This document shows, in pieces, positions 14,550 to 26,900 of a DNA stretch of 64,000 nucleotides (positions within the stretch are counted from its first letter, which is position 1; every line of letters starts with the position of its first letter). Origin of the DNA: Lethocerus indicus (Eukaryota; Arthropoda; Insecta; Hemiptera; Belostomatidae); NCBI GenBank assembly GCA_019843655.1, contig JACDQD010000004.1, positions 15,303,853 through 15,367,852 on the forward strand, given 5' to 3'. The translations under genes were made by a program, and so were the position numbers. The notes beneath the pieces were generated by a model, which was not told the DNA's origin, made no database searches, and worked only from the letters and a program-made list of their open reading frames with translations.

Positions 14550-17500
14550 CAAACAAATATACACACGTGTATATATTACAATCTTCACCAGCACATATCT
14601 GATTGAAAAGTTCTCTTGTCTCTTGATTCGGCTTCCACATCACTATCGTAGATTGCAAAAACCAAACTGGAGTACTTTAAGGCCACATAGGTGAATTAAG
14701 ACAGAAATCAAGAGTGATATTTAGTACTGAATGTAATACCTGAATTAGATCAGCACCCCTGTCAGTTCTTGGAGTTTCAGCCCAGCCACTGTGTCCAGGT
14801 GTTTCTAAAACATTATTAACTCTATTTATATAATATATAATAAATAAACTTTTAACACAGGGAAACATGAAACTATCTCATAGAGATAGACTGCAATTAA
14901 ATATTAAAACTCTACAATTATATTTTAGCTCTATAGTCCATATTTCTCCCATTCCATTGTTGTTTTCCCAGTTGTGAATTAATTTATTTCCATATTCCTT
15001 TTATAAAAATCAATATCGTATAAAATATCATACAATTTTTCTTTAAGAAACCGAAAACTAAGAAAATCAGCTGTTAATTATGTGAACCAAATGCAAATAT
15101 AGAAAAAAGGATTATCAGGACACATATATTATATAATTGTTTGCCCCGTTCTCCTACATATATCATTTAGAGTATGTAACAACCATAAAAAAAATTTCTT
15201 ATTTGTTTCTTATATCGGTAGCAAACAAAGTATTTAACAACAAATCATATTTTTACTGAAATTATTAGTGTGCATTATATTAAATCTAATTGACTTAATT
15301 ACCTCTTTCAGTTTTTGGTGTTTCATCCCATCGATTTCTGCGTGATTGCGTAGTAGCAGGTGTCTCCCTCCCTGGTGTTGCATGACCAGGTGTCGCATGA
15401 CCAGGAGTGGCATCCCATATACGAGTAGATGGGGTAGCACCTGGAGTTTCACTACCTTTTGTGTGACCAGGAGTTTCATCCCACCTTGCTGTCGCAGGAG
15501 TTGCTTGCTGTAATAAATAGATTATTTATATACATATATATATATATATACATACAAAGAAATAAATATTTACTGAGAAATTAATAATGTCTGTTATACG
15601 CGCATAATGGCAACAAGTATAATTACGCTATAAGTACTGTGAACAAAAAATAATGTCTATTGTTATTTGCTGTTTTAATATTTTTTATTTTAGCTAAAAA
15701 TTATTTTTGACTAAATTGGAACTAAATCGGCTGATTCAGTAAATCAAATTCAAATACATTGCTAACAAACCTTGCCATGAACATGTCTCAATATTTTGAG
15801 ATATGCTGAACTTTTCTCAGCTGAATGGCCAATCAAATACCACACATGACTCTTTTCTTATCCTGAACACCTTTGCTTCTTATTATAATTTTAGCACTAT
15901 CCCTGCTCTTATTTTTAATGTAATACTTTTAATTTTAGCACTATCCCTGCTCTTATTTTTAATGTAATACTTTTCTTAAGAACCACTGAAGTAAAACCGA
16001 TTAGTGGTCCCTCTATAACTCTCAAATCTACTCTGTTCCTTTGAATTTTTAAAACTATTGTGAGCATTGGCACAGAAAATAATGATGTGAAAAGTTATAG
16101 TTGAATAAAGAATCATATTGCAAAAGGGGATGCCTAAATTGAACATGAATAAAACACCACATGATCAGTTCAAAATAAAATAAATTCAACAAACCTCATC
16201 TTTTTCCCAAGTAACATCTGCAGGTTTTTTCTTTGGGGCAGATACATCTGAATCAACAGTTTGGTCCCAACGTCCCCTTTTCTTCCCTTTAACTTCACCA
16301 TTAGTAGACACTATCTTGAGAGTACCTTCTTTGGCCTTTTCAATCATTTTTTTTCTTAACTGAAAAAAATGGTAAGAATATTATAATACTAAGTAGTTAC
16401 ATGTTTAAGATAATAATTAAATACTATCAATTTGTAGATATTAAACAGTACAAAGAAATCAAAAGTAAATAATATGTTTTGCAAATCTATTGTGTAATAT
16501 ATTTTTAAAATAGTTGAAATGATAAAGTTATAAATGCATTACATAATATAAGTTTGTATACATTATATTTATGTCTGTAATGAGAATATAAAATATTAAT
16601 TACTTCATTTTCTTCTCCCCTTAAGAGTTGTTCCTTCATGATTTCAGGATAAGTACGAGACCCAACATCAGGAGTTTTGCCACCTATTAAATCATATATA
16701 TAAAAAAATTATTAATGGTAGAAATTATTATAAACTTAGTTGTTTAAACTATAATATTTAATCGCTTTTCATGTAGAATCTGTCCTTATCTAATATTAGT
16801 AAAATTAACCTTCTCAGCAGCCTCTACCTTAAACCATAACATCGTAGAAATACTATTTTTATTTATTTATAAAATCAACTCCTAATTAATTCCATATAAG
16901 CACATTCATACCAAAATGAGTAGCAAACAATTCTAAAACAAGAAGATATTAAAAGTTCTAGGTAATATAAACTACCACAATTCACTTGCAATTATCCTTT
17001 CCCTGTTAACTGATATCTTGCATAATTAATAGAGGCTGTGAGTAATAAAACCAATGCATTGTGTTTATTTCTTTTAGAATAAGTTTACACAATTTTAAAC
17101 CTGTTACATTAAATATTAATTCCTTATGTGAATATAAATTTAACAATATTTCTTTATACTGCTATAAACACAATGCATTGTTTCTGCAGTCTAATATAAA
17201 TACGTACGCAAATGCTTCCTCCAAATTCCGTCTTGCCGTTAAGCCATGACTGCATACAAATACCTGCAAATAGTCTTGAGGCGATTAATAGTTTTCATAT
17301 CAAACATTCACCCACATTCATACTTAATTAGTTTCTCTCTTTTTTAAAAAGATGAACAAGGCAAACCACTTTTTTTACCATTCCGGTAGCATTGATTCCT
17401 CCAAACTGCAGGTTGGGAACTGAAATTGAATAGAAACTGATTAGAACTAAAGATGTTTATATAACCTTCTATATTTGTTAACCATTTGGGCCAATATGTA

Positions 17501-20500
17501 TCCCTTTTGCAAATAATTGTTGATGAATCATGACAGTGCATATTTTCTCTTTTTTAGGTTGCCCATTTTTTGCATTCATAAAAGTACCCATCTTCTATAT
17601 TAATAGTTAATGGCCTGATTTTAACTTTCCAAGAACTTTTAAATATGTATTATTTTTTAGAGAGAGTCCATATAACATCCTAGCCTGAATCAATTTTAGT
17701 TAATAACTACTTGAATGTCAGATTTAATCAAACTAACATGAAAAATGAAAGAATGAATAAGATACACAGCAGAACGAGATAGGAAATGCAGGAAGTAAGG
17801 ATTTAACAAGTCCATTAGAATAAGAACAGATTGAAATGATATAAAAAAAATTCTAAAATGATATTCATAATATACTTTCAACAACCAGCAGCAAGAAACC
17901 AATGAATGTTATAGGTAAATGGAATAAATTGTAAATCTACTATTAAATATGCTGTAAGTTTCTAAAAGGAAAAACAAACAGTTTTCATTAGTGTATAAAA
18001 AGGCTGTTCCATAATGATTGAACTCGGTTTGATTTTTACAGTACTAAACAGGAGACAAATAACGCCTGACAACAACTTCTTGTTGTCAAAAAAATTCTGC
18101 GAAACAAACACCTATAACAATGTAATGATGCTAACAGAATGCTTCATGCTTTGGGCAACCAATAGGCATAAATACTTCACTGTATCACCGTATAACCTCA
18201 CTAACAGAATGCTACCGATGATCGTGAAAAGTTAAAGCTGGTCTAACAAAAAGACCAAACAAGCGAGAAGATATAGAAAATCATACGATGATGTTCGGAA
18301 TGCTTGCAGAATTTCTCATAAATATCTTGAGCTGCCACTAAATTTTCAAGATACCTATTCAAAATTTTCCCAATGCAAAAGACTACATTTCTAGGTACCT
18401 TTTAAAAATATTAATTACACAACTGTCAATACTTTTATTATTGTATTACAACTTACAATTGAAAAAGACCTATTTGAGTCATAAAGCTAACTTCATACTG
18501 CTGGATTCCAGTTCTTGCATAGCTCTAACAAAATATATGCAAACTACAAAACCTAAATGCACACTTTTTCAAGTGTATTGAATCCTGTACTTATTATTAT
18601 GTCTCATGAATCCAAAAACACGGAAACTTCTTCTTGACTAACCTACTAAAGCTAAAAATACTTTAATAAACTTATGTGAAAATCATATGTAACACAAAAA
18701 CTAGTGTGCACATGACCTATAAGGGTCATCATTTTCTATTACTGACACTAGTGATTTTTATTTTTAAAGGGACCAGCTAATGTAATGCAATTGTAAAAAT
18801 ATTTGGTTATATTCTTGCCAAGGTGAGCTTTGAATTATTGTGATCAGCAGGCTATATAAAATAAATAGCCAAGATTAGTAAAATTTCAAACGTATATATG
18901 TATAAAGAACGAACACATTGCTTCATATTCCATACAGCATAGATCAAAAGTATTTTATTTGATATTTGGTTACCTTTTCAAAATTGTACTGTTTGAAACA
19001 AAAGTGATACCACAGATCAAATGATTAATTATTTGATAGAGTAAAATGTTCACTGAATGTAAACATCTAAGGCGAAAAATAAAAGGCAGGATCTAATTAA
19101 ACTATTGGTTTCGAATACAGGTATGCTTATTAACATTGTCAACTTCTTTAGTTATGTATCAATATTTAAGGTAACCATACTCAACTTTTATTTTGATAGC
19201 TTCTAGTTAATTAAACCTATTATAACATCTAGCACTTGAACAGTCCAGCTGCAATATAGACAAATCCTTTCTTTAAAATACTTTTAGCTTATATTTATGG
19301 CCCCTGTCCACATCAAAAGCCAAAATAAAAATAATATATTGTAACTAGCATTAATATCCAGTATTACTGCGCAGGTTTTCTTGCTACAGGTTTAACAATT
19401 AAAATCTAAATTTTAGACTTTTTCGAACTAATACTGTTTAATAAATACATAGTATTTTCAAAATCACAATCACACTCACATTCACACATTCTTTCATACA
19501 CAATAATGTACAACCCTCAAGACATTATAATGCAAAACTTCATGGGCTTTTTATAATACGTATATAAAATGTACTATTGAGACTGAACAAAAAAATGAGT
19601 TTTAAAAAATGTTAATTTTCCTGCAAAAACATTTTCCTGCATTTTAAATTGTTCAGAATAGAAATTGAAAATCATAGTTTTATACATAAACATAATTAAA
19701 TTACGTGTTGTCAGGAAAAAAAATAGATTTCCATTGTAAATAAGTTGTTACCCACCATCAGCAAAGGGATCTGCTCTCTCCGGAGATATGATCATCATCC
19801 TCCTTTTTTGCCTATATTCATCTTCTTTGTCGGCCACAGTGGGACGTCTCCTCTCCGCAAATGGATCATAGTCCTTGTCACTCTAATGACACATGAAAAA
19901 ATATGTTTGTCAGTATATATGAAAAGTTGTGAGTTATTAAATAGTTGTAATCAACACATGTATTTACTCCACACTAATATCATATAATTCACCAACCCAA
20001 GCAGTTATTATATATTTATTATAGTATATTTAATTTGGTTGAATCATACTGCTTTCACTGTTTGGTCTTGGTCTTAATGAAATTGAATCAAATTTCATCC
20101 CTCATTCTCCTCATGTTCTAATAACGAACACTTATATGATGATATAGAAAAGAAATTTACTAGTGTGCATGAAATTAATGTTTGTATACTAACAGAAAAT
20201 TAAAAGACAATGGAGGATATAATGTGAAATGAAACTAATGGACATAATTTTATGTACATTAGTTAAAAAACGAATATTATATCATTGAAGACATAATAAT
20301 AATGAAAATGTTCGGATTTTGTCAGATGGTTCCAAAAGATTGGTAGATAGCTGCTGGGAAATATAAGAATGACAAGCTAATTTCAATTCATTCAATAGCT
20401 TCTGAGCTATAATTCTGAATTAAAATTATTTTGAAAATTGTCTAAAAACTGTTCATATGAATGTGAACACATATTGTATACAGTTTATTTTTGGGGTTTC

Positions 20501-21811
20501 CCTCTATTTATATAGCGAAATAGGCTGCTCTGGGTATACGGTTTGTTAGGGTAAATTGATTACCACTATTACAGTATGGCAGCCTGTATCACAACTTGTG
20601 TCTAATGAAACAACTTATACATACAGTCCATGGTACTCAAACTGCCATACTCTTGGTGGAAAGACACATCCTCTTTCTACCTTAAGTAAGAAAATCATTT
20701 ACCCTTTACGGTGGATAATAGGAAGAAAATGTTTACAAATTATACATGCTGTATTCCAATCATTTATCACTGATTTATTTTACTTAGAAGTACGCATTCT
20801 GTTTATCCAACAACAAATAAAAAACTAACCTGAGCAACATCATTGAGCAGTGCTGCAGGAGCAGTGTAACCAGGCCTTTTATTTTGATTACTAAATGAAA
20901 CAGTGTCATACTCATCATCCTGAAAAAAATATATATAAGAGAACTTTTTGCTAATGAGCTCATTTAGGTTTTATCTTTTTTGATGATTTTAAAGCAAAAA
21001 AGAGAATATTGTCAATTAAATACAAAATAAATTATATTTGATTATGTCATATTAAGACCATATAATATTATTCTTTTAATTCTTATTCCTATAATATAAC
21101 TTCAGAAACAATTACTCTGAAAATATGACTATATATGTCATTGTATGAAACGAATTCTTAATCATCGGTTACAAGGTACTATATTTCTTAGACTATCAGC
21201 TATAATGTCTGCATTTTAGACATATAGTAACTTACATCCACTTCATCATTGGCAGCAATAGATGTAACATAGCCTTCAAATTTTCCACCTCCTCCATAAA
21301 TGTCTCTGTCATAAAAACCACTTTCACCCAATCCAACTCCAGATTTATCAACACCATTTTCATCAGTAACATCCTTCTTGCGTGACTGTATTTCACGGAT
21401 TTGTGCTTCAATATCTGAAAATAAATGTGGTTAACTAAGATTTAGATTTTAGAATCTAGGACTAATCAAACATCGTACAGAAACATTCAAGAAGAGGTTA
21501 GTCATGTACTTTCCTGTTCAATTAAATAACTATTTCAATTATATCAAATTTAACACAATAATAAACATTAGTGAAAAATAATCCTTTGCAATTACTAGTG
21601 CTACTTTCTTTATAAGTGTAAAGTACAATTCAAATGGGGGGGACACTAAATGTCTATACTAACTTGGGCAATTTAAACTACTTCTATCAAAAGAGCATAA
21701 AACATTTAATACGAAATTTAAACAAGACCTTAGTGCCCACGCTGAAACAAATTAGAGTGAACAAAGATTTTGAGATAAATGGTAAATTTTAATATTCTTA
21801 CTCAACGAACA

Positions 21812-21869
<58 letters not shown>

Positions 21870-21944
21870 CACAAAAGTAACAACGCAGAATTATAGTAAA
21901 TAAAATAATCACAAACCTTCGTGAGTTCTTGGTATATTCGCCAT
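6987..21944 (-). CDS. SF3B1: Splicing factor 3B subunit 1 (SF3b155), complete
   Basis: HEAT-repeat scaffold of SF3b in the U2 snRNP; clamps the branch-site helix and binds PHF5A and U2AF. Seen: 23 exons closing in frame to 1307 codons (human 1304): 21944-21917, 21414-21236, 20919-20830, 19882-19756, 16683-16604, 16359-16195, 15507-15303, 14804-14740, 14211-14028, 13863-13723, 13611-13430, 13340-13059, 12224-11954, 11739-11507, 11406-11260, 11126-11001, 10669-10448, 10044-9862, 9655-9467, 8889-8714, 7950-7678, 7487-7271, 7145-6987. Start is MANIPRTHE; the end is RYELDYIL, as in animals. Residues ~190-470 are rich in TP/ETP and RWDETP phosphorylation-type motifs; HEAT repeats follow from ~485. 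The position equivalent to human K700 lies in EQQKVRT and is K703 here. One intron (9466-8890) is GC-AG. All introns are modest except 16684-19755. Identification is certain. Confidence 0.98.
8126..8285. mobile_element. Foldback (MITE-like) element in an SF3B1 intron
   Basis: Two arms of about 55 bp, 8127-8181 and about 8224-8282, are imperfect reverse complements. Both carry the cores CACTTTGGA and CCTCACTG.ACTGTCACTGT when read inward, with a spacer of about 40 bp between them. It lies in the intron between exons 20 and 21 of SF3B1. The structure fits a non-autonomous DNA element with long terminal inverted repeats; no transposase is present and a target-site duplication was not resolved. 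Confidence 0.6.
8284..8360. repeat. Dispersed element tail (copy 1)
   Basis: Directly after the foldback element. It shares a block including AAAGACCAAAC and AGCGAGA with 18213-18280 in another SF3B1 intron, at roughly 70% identity by eye over 65 bp. Two related copies in introns of the same gene suggest a dispersed transposable-element tail. Confidence 0.45.
11771..11823. repeat. (TA)n microsatellite
   Basis: TA tract of about 53 bp in the SF3B1 intron between exons 13 and 14, close to the acceptor side of exon 14. Confidence 0.97.
12225..13058. other. SF3B1 intron between exons 12 and 13
   Basis: 834 bp. The middle (about 12540-12960) is less AT-rich than its flanks and could be an old transposon remnant, but I found no coding match or terminal repeats. 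Confidence 0.5.
14471..14549. repeat. Compound (TA)n(GT)n microsatellite
   Basis: A TA tract passes into a GT tract inside the SF3B1 intron 14212-14739. Open frames across it are artefacts of the dinucleotide repeat. Confidence 0.97.
15887..15974. repeat. Perfect 44-bp tandem duplication
   Basis: 15887-15930 and 15931-15974 are identical (both begin AATTTTAGCACTATCCC). It lies in the SF3B1 intron between exons 6 and 7. Perfect identity indicates a recent local duplication. Confidence 0.95.
16684..19755. other. Large SF3B1 intron (3.1 kb)
   Basis: The longest intron of the gene, between the FADG and GKTPD codons (donor GTGGGT, acceptor AATAG). It contains transposon-like debris near 18000-18290, including a perfect hairpin at 18067-18088, and otherwise AT-rich sequence. 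Short open frames within it show no recognisable protein. Confidence 0.7.
18000..18285. mobile_element. Probable transposable-element remnant (copy 2 of dispersed tail)
   Basis: A less AT-rich island inside the 3.1 kb intron of SF3B1. It contains a perfect stem TGACAACAA/TTGTTGTCA with loop CTTC at 18067-18088. Its right end (18213-18280) resembles 8284-8360. No intact transposase or reverse transcriptase frame is visible; the 73-codon frame through it matches nothing I know. Confidence 0.4.
21812..21866. repeat. (TA)n microsatellite
   Basis: TA tract of about 55 bp in the first intron of SF3B1 (21415-21916), about 50 bp downstream of exon 1 in the direction of transcription. Confidence 0.97.
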
Positions 21945-22261
21945 TTTGGTGAACTGACTTCTTTACTAACGCCAATAACGTACTCCTACATCCAGACGAT
22001 TACTGAATATATACGAGATGTATAAATCACGAAATATATTACTTTATATTTATAGAAACACTTTTAAATGAATTTATGTTATCCAATGTTCTTTTTAATA
22101 AGAAGAAGATATTTGTATTATAACTCAAAATCACCAAGAATAACGATGTCACTCCGGAATAGCGGCCAACGAAGGTACTAAAACAGACTGCAACATAACC
22201 TCTATTTTTCTGAAAGAGTTTTTGTTACCTTCCCTTAAACTGTTATGTACAAATTAATTAT
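21945..22261. promoter_or_regulatory. Bidirectional promoter region of SF3B1 and COQ10
   Basis: Only 317 bp separate the SF3B1 ATG (minus) from the COQ10 ATG (plus). Both promoters and both 5' UTRs must therefore fit in this interval unless there are upstream non-coding exons. Its middle (22145-22200) is locally richer in G+C with several CpGs. No canonical TATA box is obvious. Confidence 0.65.
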
Positions 22262-22316
22262 ATGTTCAGAGTCGCGTGTAAATCATCCCAACCAGTACTA
22301 TTGGCTTCAGGAGTGA
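22245..22316 (+). other. Upstream ORF overlapping the COQ10 start
   Basis: ATG at 22245 opens a 23-codon frame ending TGA at 22314-22316. It is out of frame with, and spans, the COQ10 ATG at 22262. If transcription starts upstream of 22245, this frame would reduce initiation at the COQ10 start. Confidence 0.4.
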
Positions 22317-23626
22317 GATATTTTGATTACAATGCCTCCTTTTATTTCACTGTCCCCAATATTACTAGACATAGAGAATATAAAGGAAAAAAACTTGTTG
22401 GGTAAGTGTATTTGTATTTCACTAAATACTAGATATTGTAACAGTAACTTACTGAGAGGCCTGTAAATTTAGTAAAGACCCAGAATAAAGTATAGTATAC
22501 CATCACTCTTTTGATATCATAAGATACTTTGTGCTCCCTTAGTGTAGGTAGTTATTGATAGGCTGCTTACTAGTCAGTTTGCATTCATACATTCTTATTC
22601 TTATTTACATTCATACTCATTATATTAGCTAAAGACCAAATAGGTGAGTAGAATATCTGTCATAAATTGATTGAGTCAGAATGATGTGATGGAAATCCTT
22701 CTATTACTTTGTGTTATACACTTAATATTAAAAATTGGTGAATAGAGGTAGACAATTCTGCAGTGCCTTTTTGTAGATCATTAACCTGTTCATACTGAAG
22801 TAGACACTATTCACATTTTCTTTTTTTATTCTTACTTGTGAAAATGGCTGGTCACTTTTGAGAAAGTGAGTGTTTGGGGTATCATTTTAGAGGGGTGGGT
22901 GGAATTAGCCCTCCCTCTGTCAATACTTATGATCCTACCTCTTTCACTTATCACTTACTCCACCTAACAGCTACAATGAACAACCATCAACTTCAATGAC
23001 TTTAGGCAACAAACAGAAAAATGATGACGAAAAACTAACAACTTCATGTCAGCCAATGATGACATATTCTGCCTGTGCTGTTACTGTAAACCAGATGAGT
23101 GATATTCCACATCCACACTGCAACCTGCACAAATACCTTAATTTTTGTATATTTGTAGAATGTTTCTTGTTTTAGGTACTCAATGGAACAGATGTTTAAT
23201 GTTGTTTCTGATGTAGAAAATTATAAATCATTTGTACCATTCTGTAACAAATCAGATGTTAAAACTAAATCACCGAATGAACTGTGGGGAGAATTAGAAA
23301 TAGGATTTCCACCAATTGTAGAAAGTTATACTTCTCGTGTAACTTTACGAAGACCTCATCTAGTTAAAGCTGATTGTGTTGAGGGGAAACTATTTAAACA
23401 TTTGACAACTGCTTGGAGATTTACACCAGGAATGAGGAAACAATCACAGTCGTGTACAGTAAACTTTTATGTATCTTTTGAATTTAGATCATTAATTCAT
23501 TCACAGATAGCAAATATGTTCTTTAATGAACTTGTTAAACAAATGGAAAGTGCTTTTTTTTCAGAAGCTGTAAGACGATATGGAGAACCTTCCATAAAAA
23601 CAATATCTTTGAAAAAAAATGTTTGA
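22262..23626 (+). CDS. COQ10: Coenzyme Q-binding protein COQ10 homologue, mitochondrial, complete
   Basis: START-like lipid-binding protein that binds ubiquinone and supports respiratory electron transfer and Q synthesis. Seen: exon 1 at 22262-22401 (46 codons plus two bases, donor GTAAGT) and exon 2 at 23176-23626 (acceptor TTTTAG), totalling 196 codons. Exon 1 encodes a presequence-like N-terminus (MFRVACKSSQ, rich in R/K/S with no acid at first) that joins to the family motif YSMEQMFNVVSDVENYK at the splice. The rest reads through the family's F-V-P-F-C, L-x-I-G-F-P and SLIHSQIANMFF-type blocks. No in-frame ATG lies upstream of 22262 before a TGA at 22211. It diverges from SF3B1 and converges on GTF3C4, with 348 bp between stop codons. 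The intron (22402-23175) has a less AT-rich stretch at about 22830-23120 that may be an old repeat. Confidence 0.93.
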
Positions 23627-23974
23627 TATAATTTCATTTAAATTAGAATTAATATCTAGAGTATTATTATGCAACAGATATCTGTAGATGGTACTTGTAT
23701 CTCAGATTATTAAAAGAGTTATTCTAATGTCAGTTTTGAATTTTTTTTCTTAATTATTATCACTTTATTACATTATTATTAATCTAATAATATTCTTCAC
23801 AAGGAACACATTGTTTAAGCTTGAAGAAATTATGTGACCAACCAATACATAGAAAAATATTTGTGAACATCTGTATTTAAAAACTTTTTGTTTATGGTTC
23901 CAAGGGTGCTAATACATAAATTAATTTACCTCAGTAACATGAGTAAATTTTTATTATCTTTATCAGAAGTTACA

Positions 23975-26900
23975 TTATTCTTTTAGAATATTTGGGTCCT
24001 CTTCCAAAAGTACATCACAATATATACAGGAACATTCATCTTCTGTAACTGAAATAATATATTATTGTTCAGCTATAAGTTTATGAAATACACTTGAAAA
24101 TAGCAAGTGTTTTAAAATGTGGATTTAATAATTGAATTACCAGCTTGGGGATGGGCCATTGCTTGACAGTTGACACAATAATAATAAGGAACAATGTCAC
24201 ATTGTATCAGACTCAGAGAACATCGAGGAACAGTATGACCTTTTGCACATAAAGAGGAGCCTGGACTGGTAATTGCTGGAATCTTTATAACCAATGTTAA
24301 GTATTGTATAAAATAATGTTAGCATTATTGCATCCTGTCATGAAACATCAAATTATATGTGATGGTAGAGTAAGTTAATTAATAAATGTAAAATTTTATA
24401 AATCCTTAAAATGATTATTAATTATGATTTACATGTGTAACTGAATAGTGATTACTATTTTAATTTTGATTGCTACTGAAATAAATATTTAAATATCTTT
24501 TATTACAAATTATTACTTGTAACATTTTCTTTTTACAATATTACAAAGGATATCTGATGAGCAAATAGCACATAATTCTTGGTCTATTCCAAAATCCATA
24601 TCATCAAACTGCTTCAATATTGTAGACGCTGTAGCTTTAGTGATCTCAAATTGTGGATCTAATGTTTGCAGAAGATATTCTAACCACCTTCTCATCAAAA
24701 ATAAACTGAGCTTGTTAAATTCCGTTAGTTGATTTGAAGGTAAGAAGTTTGTTATTCTTCTAAAGATATTACAAGATAACACCAGTAGAACAATTTGATC
24801 TTTCATCTTTACCTAAAAAAAAAAGGAAATAGGTTTAAACACAGTCATAAACAATCAAATTTAAATATTCATTGGACATTTTTGGATAGAACTTACAATA
24901 CTATCAAGGGTTTCTGAATCCATATTTAAAAGACATGATATTTGCACCAGCCATAAATTTTTCTTCAGTTCTGTGATATCCATTACATCTAAATCTTTCA
25001 AAGTAGGTAATATAAAACCATTTTCATTTCTTTGGATACATTCTATTCTATAAATACAATACATTTGTACTGTTAATTAATTTTATTATTCAAACAAAAA
25101 TATAAGTAATATCTTATAGGGATAAACAAATAATTATTTGGTACCTATATAAATCTAAAGCATCACATATGTCAGAAATCTTATTATGATGGTTATTTAT
25201 AATGACTGAACTGTTGAACAGGCCAGGTAGTGTACACCAAGCCAAGTGAGTTGGTTCTCTCATTGCCAAATGGTCATAATTTTTACAAACACTGTTATAA
25301 AACAAAAGAAGAATACGTTATTGTTATTGCCATTATTTTAAAAATCAGATATTTCTTAAAACATGCAATTCTTTTTAATGAAAATTAAAGATTAAGGATT
25401 ACCTGTAAGAAATCACAGCAATAGCTTTACTCCTGGATAAAGCAATGCCATAGCTTGAATAATGGTCTGAACGTAATGAAGTCCTTATTTTTGTTAATTT
25501 AGGTTTGAATGAAATATCATCTTCAATTGATAATGTTAATATATTACCACATCTTGTTGTAAGTATAACACTGTTTTCAGAAAACATGGCAAATCCTATT
25601 TGGAAATAGAAGATTAGATACTGACTATTGGTTTCTATTATCTATATTTGTAGGTGGTATAAATACTTACCAGTTACTGCTATGTCACCTGAATCATGAA
25701 CAAAACTGTTCTTCAATGTATTATCTACTTGTTTGAACTGGAATATTAATAAATGACCCTCTTTGGCTACAACGAATATAATGCTGTCATTGTAAATGAA
25801 GCTAATGGTACCATTTGGTGCCACAATAATCCTATCTTTATCATTCCAAATAGGTAACCAGCTTTCAAAAATGATTGACCCACCTTCTTTGCTTATTACT
25901 ATAGGCACAACCTGAATTCTACCATCAAGTGATGATGCCAGAAGCATACCTGAAAAGTTTATAATTGCATTGTTATTATTTAATATGGTTTTATAATAAT
26001 TACATAAGGTTGGACATTATAGGTTGTAAATAACTATGTTGTAAGTTAATATAAATCAGCTAATAATATTAACTATCGGGGAGTTTCGTATTTTACAGCA
26101 CACACAAAAACATCAATGCTAGAAAAATAAATATAATATATATTTTTTTTTAAATTGTTTTTTCTTGGACTTACCAGAAGTTTGATCTATCTTTTGAAAC
26201 CAAAGAGAAGTAATCTGTCCTAGTGTAGTTTCTGTCACACAGAGTAAATCAAGTTGCATGTCACAATTTGTACTATTTGGGTGGATATTCCACACAGTAA
26301 TGTCACCCCACATATTGCTAGTAAATAAACAACAGTAAATGTTTTTTTCTTCATATGAAATGTTTCCCCACACAAAAGCTAAAATATATGATGATAAACT
26401 TTTCAAAATGATTAAAATCAAGTAATTGATAATTATATGAAAACAATTTCAAATTACAATAATAAATTAACAAAAAAATTCCTTTAAAGAATATAATAAT
26501 ATATAACTATTAACATATATAATGATATAACCTGTAATTTTGGCTTTTTGGGCTCTATTTCTAAAAACAGTGGTGGCATTTTCATCCATAATCTTAGAAT
26601 TATTCCATTTTTGTAGGCAATAATCTAACCACATACCAGAAATACTACAGATTTTGTGCCAACTTTGTTGCTTCAGCTTGTAAATATCTAAGGATCCACA
26701 GTCTAATAATAATGTTAAGTATGATTTATCTGAAACCCTAAAAATTAAACATTCAATGAAAACATGACAATTACATTTTTAAAATGACAGGCATTTTAGT
26801 GACGATTTAAAATACTTAATTTGAATTAATTCCTTTGGACTCATTTATTTCTTTCTTCAGTCTAATTTAAAAAATGACAGATTAGAGTGATCTTAAGTGA

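Noticed and set aside
14256..14694. Several frames of 67-112 codons around 14.25-14.7 kb
   Set aside because: They are dinucleotide translations (IYIY/HTHT) of the TA/GT microsatellite inside an SF3B1 intron.
18014..18235. 73-codon plus-strand frame in the large SF3B1 intron
   Set aside because: No recognisable domain, opposite strand to the host gene, and inside a probable transposon remnant.
20556..20828. 90-codon plus-strand frame upstream of SF3B1 exon 3
   Set aside because: Antisense in an intron, no family match, composition like neighbouring non-coding DNA.
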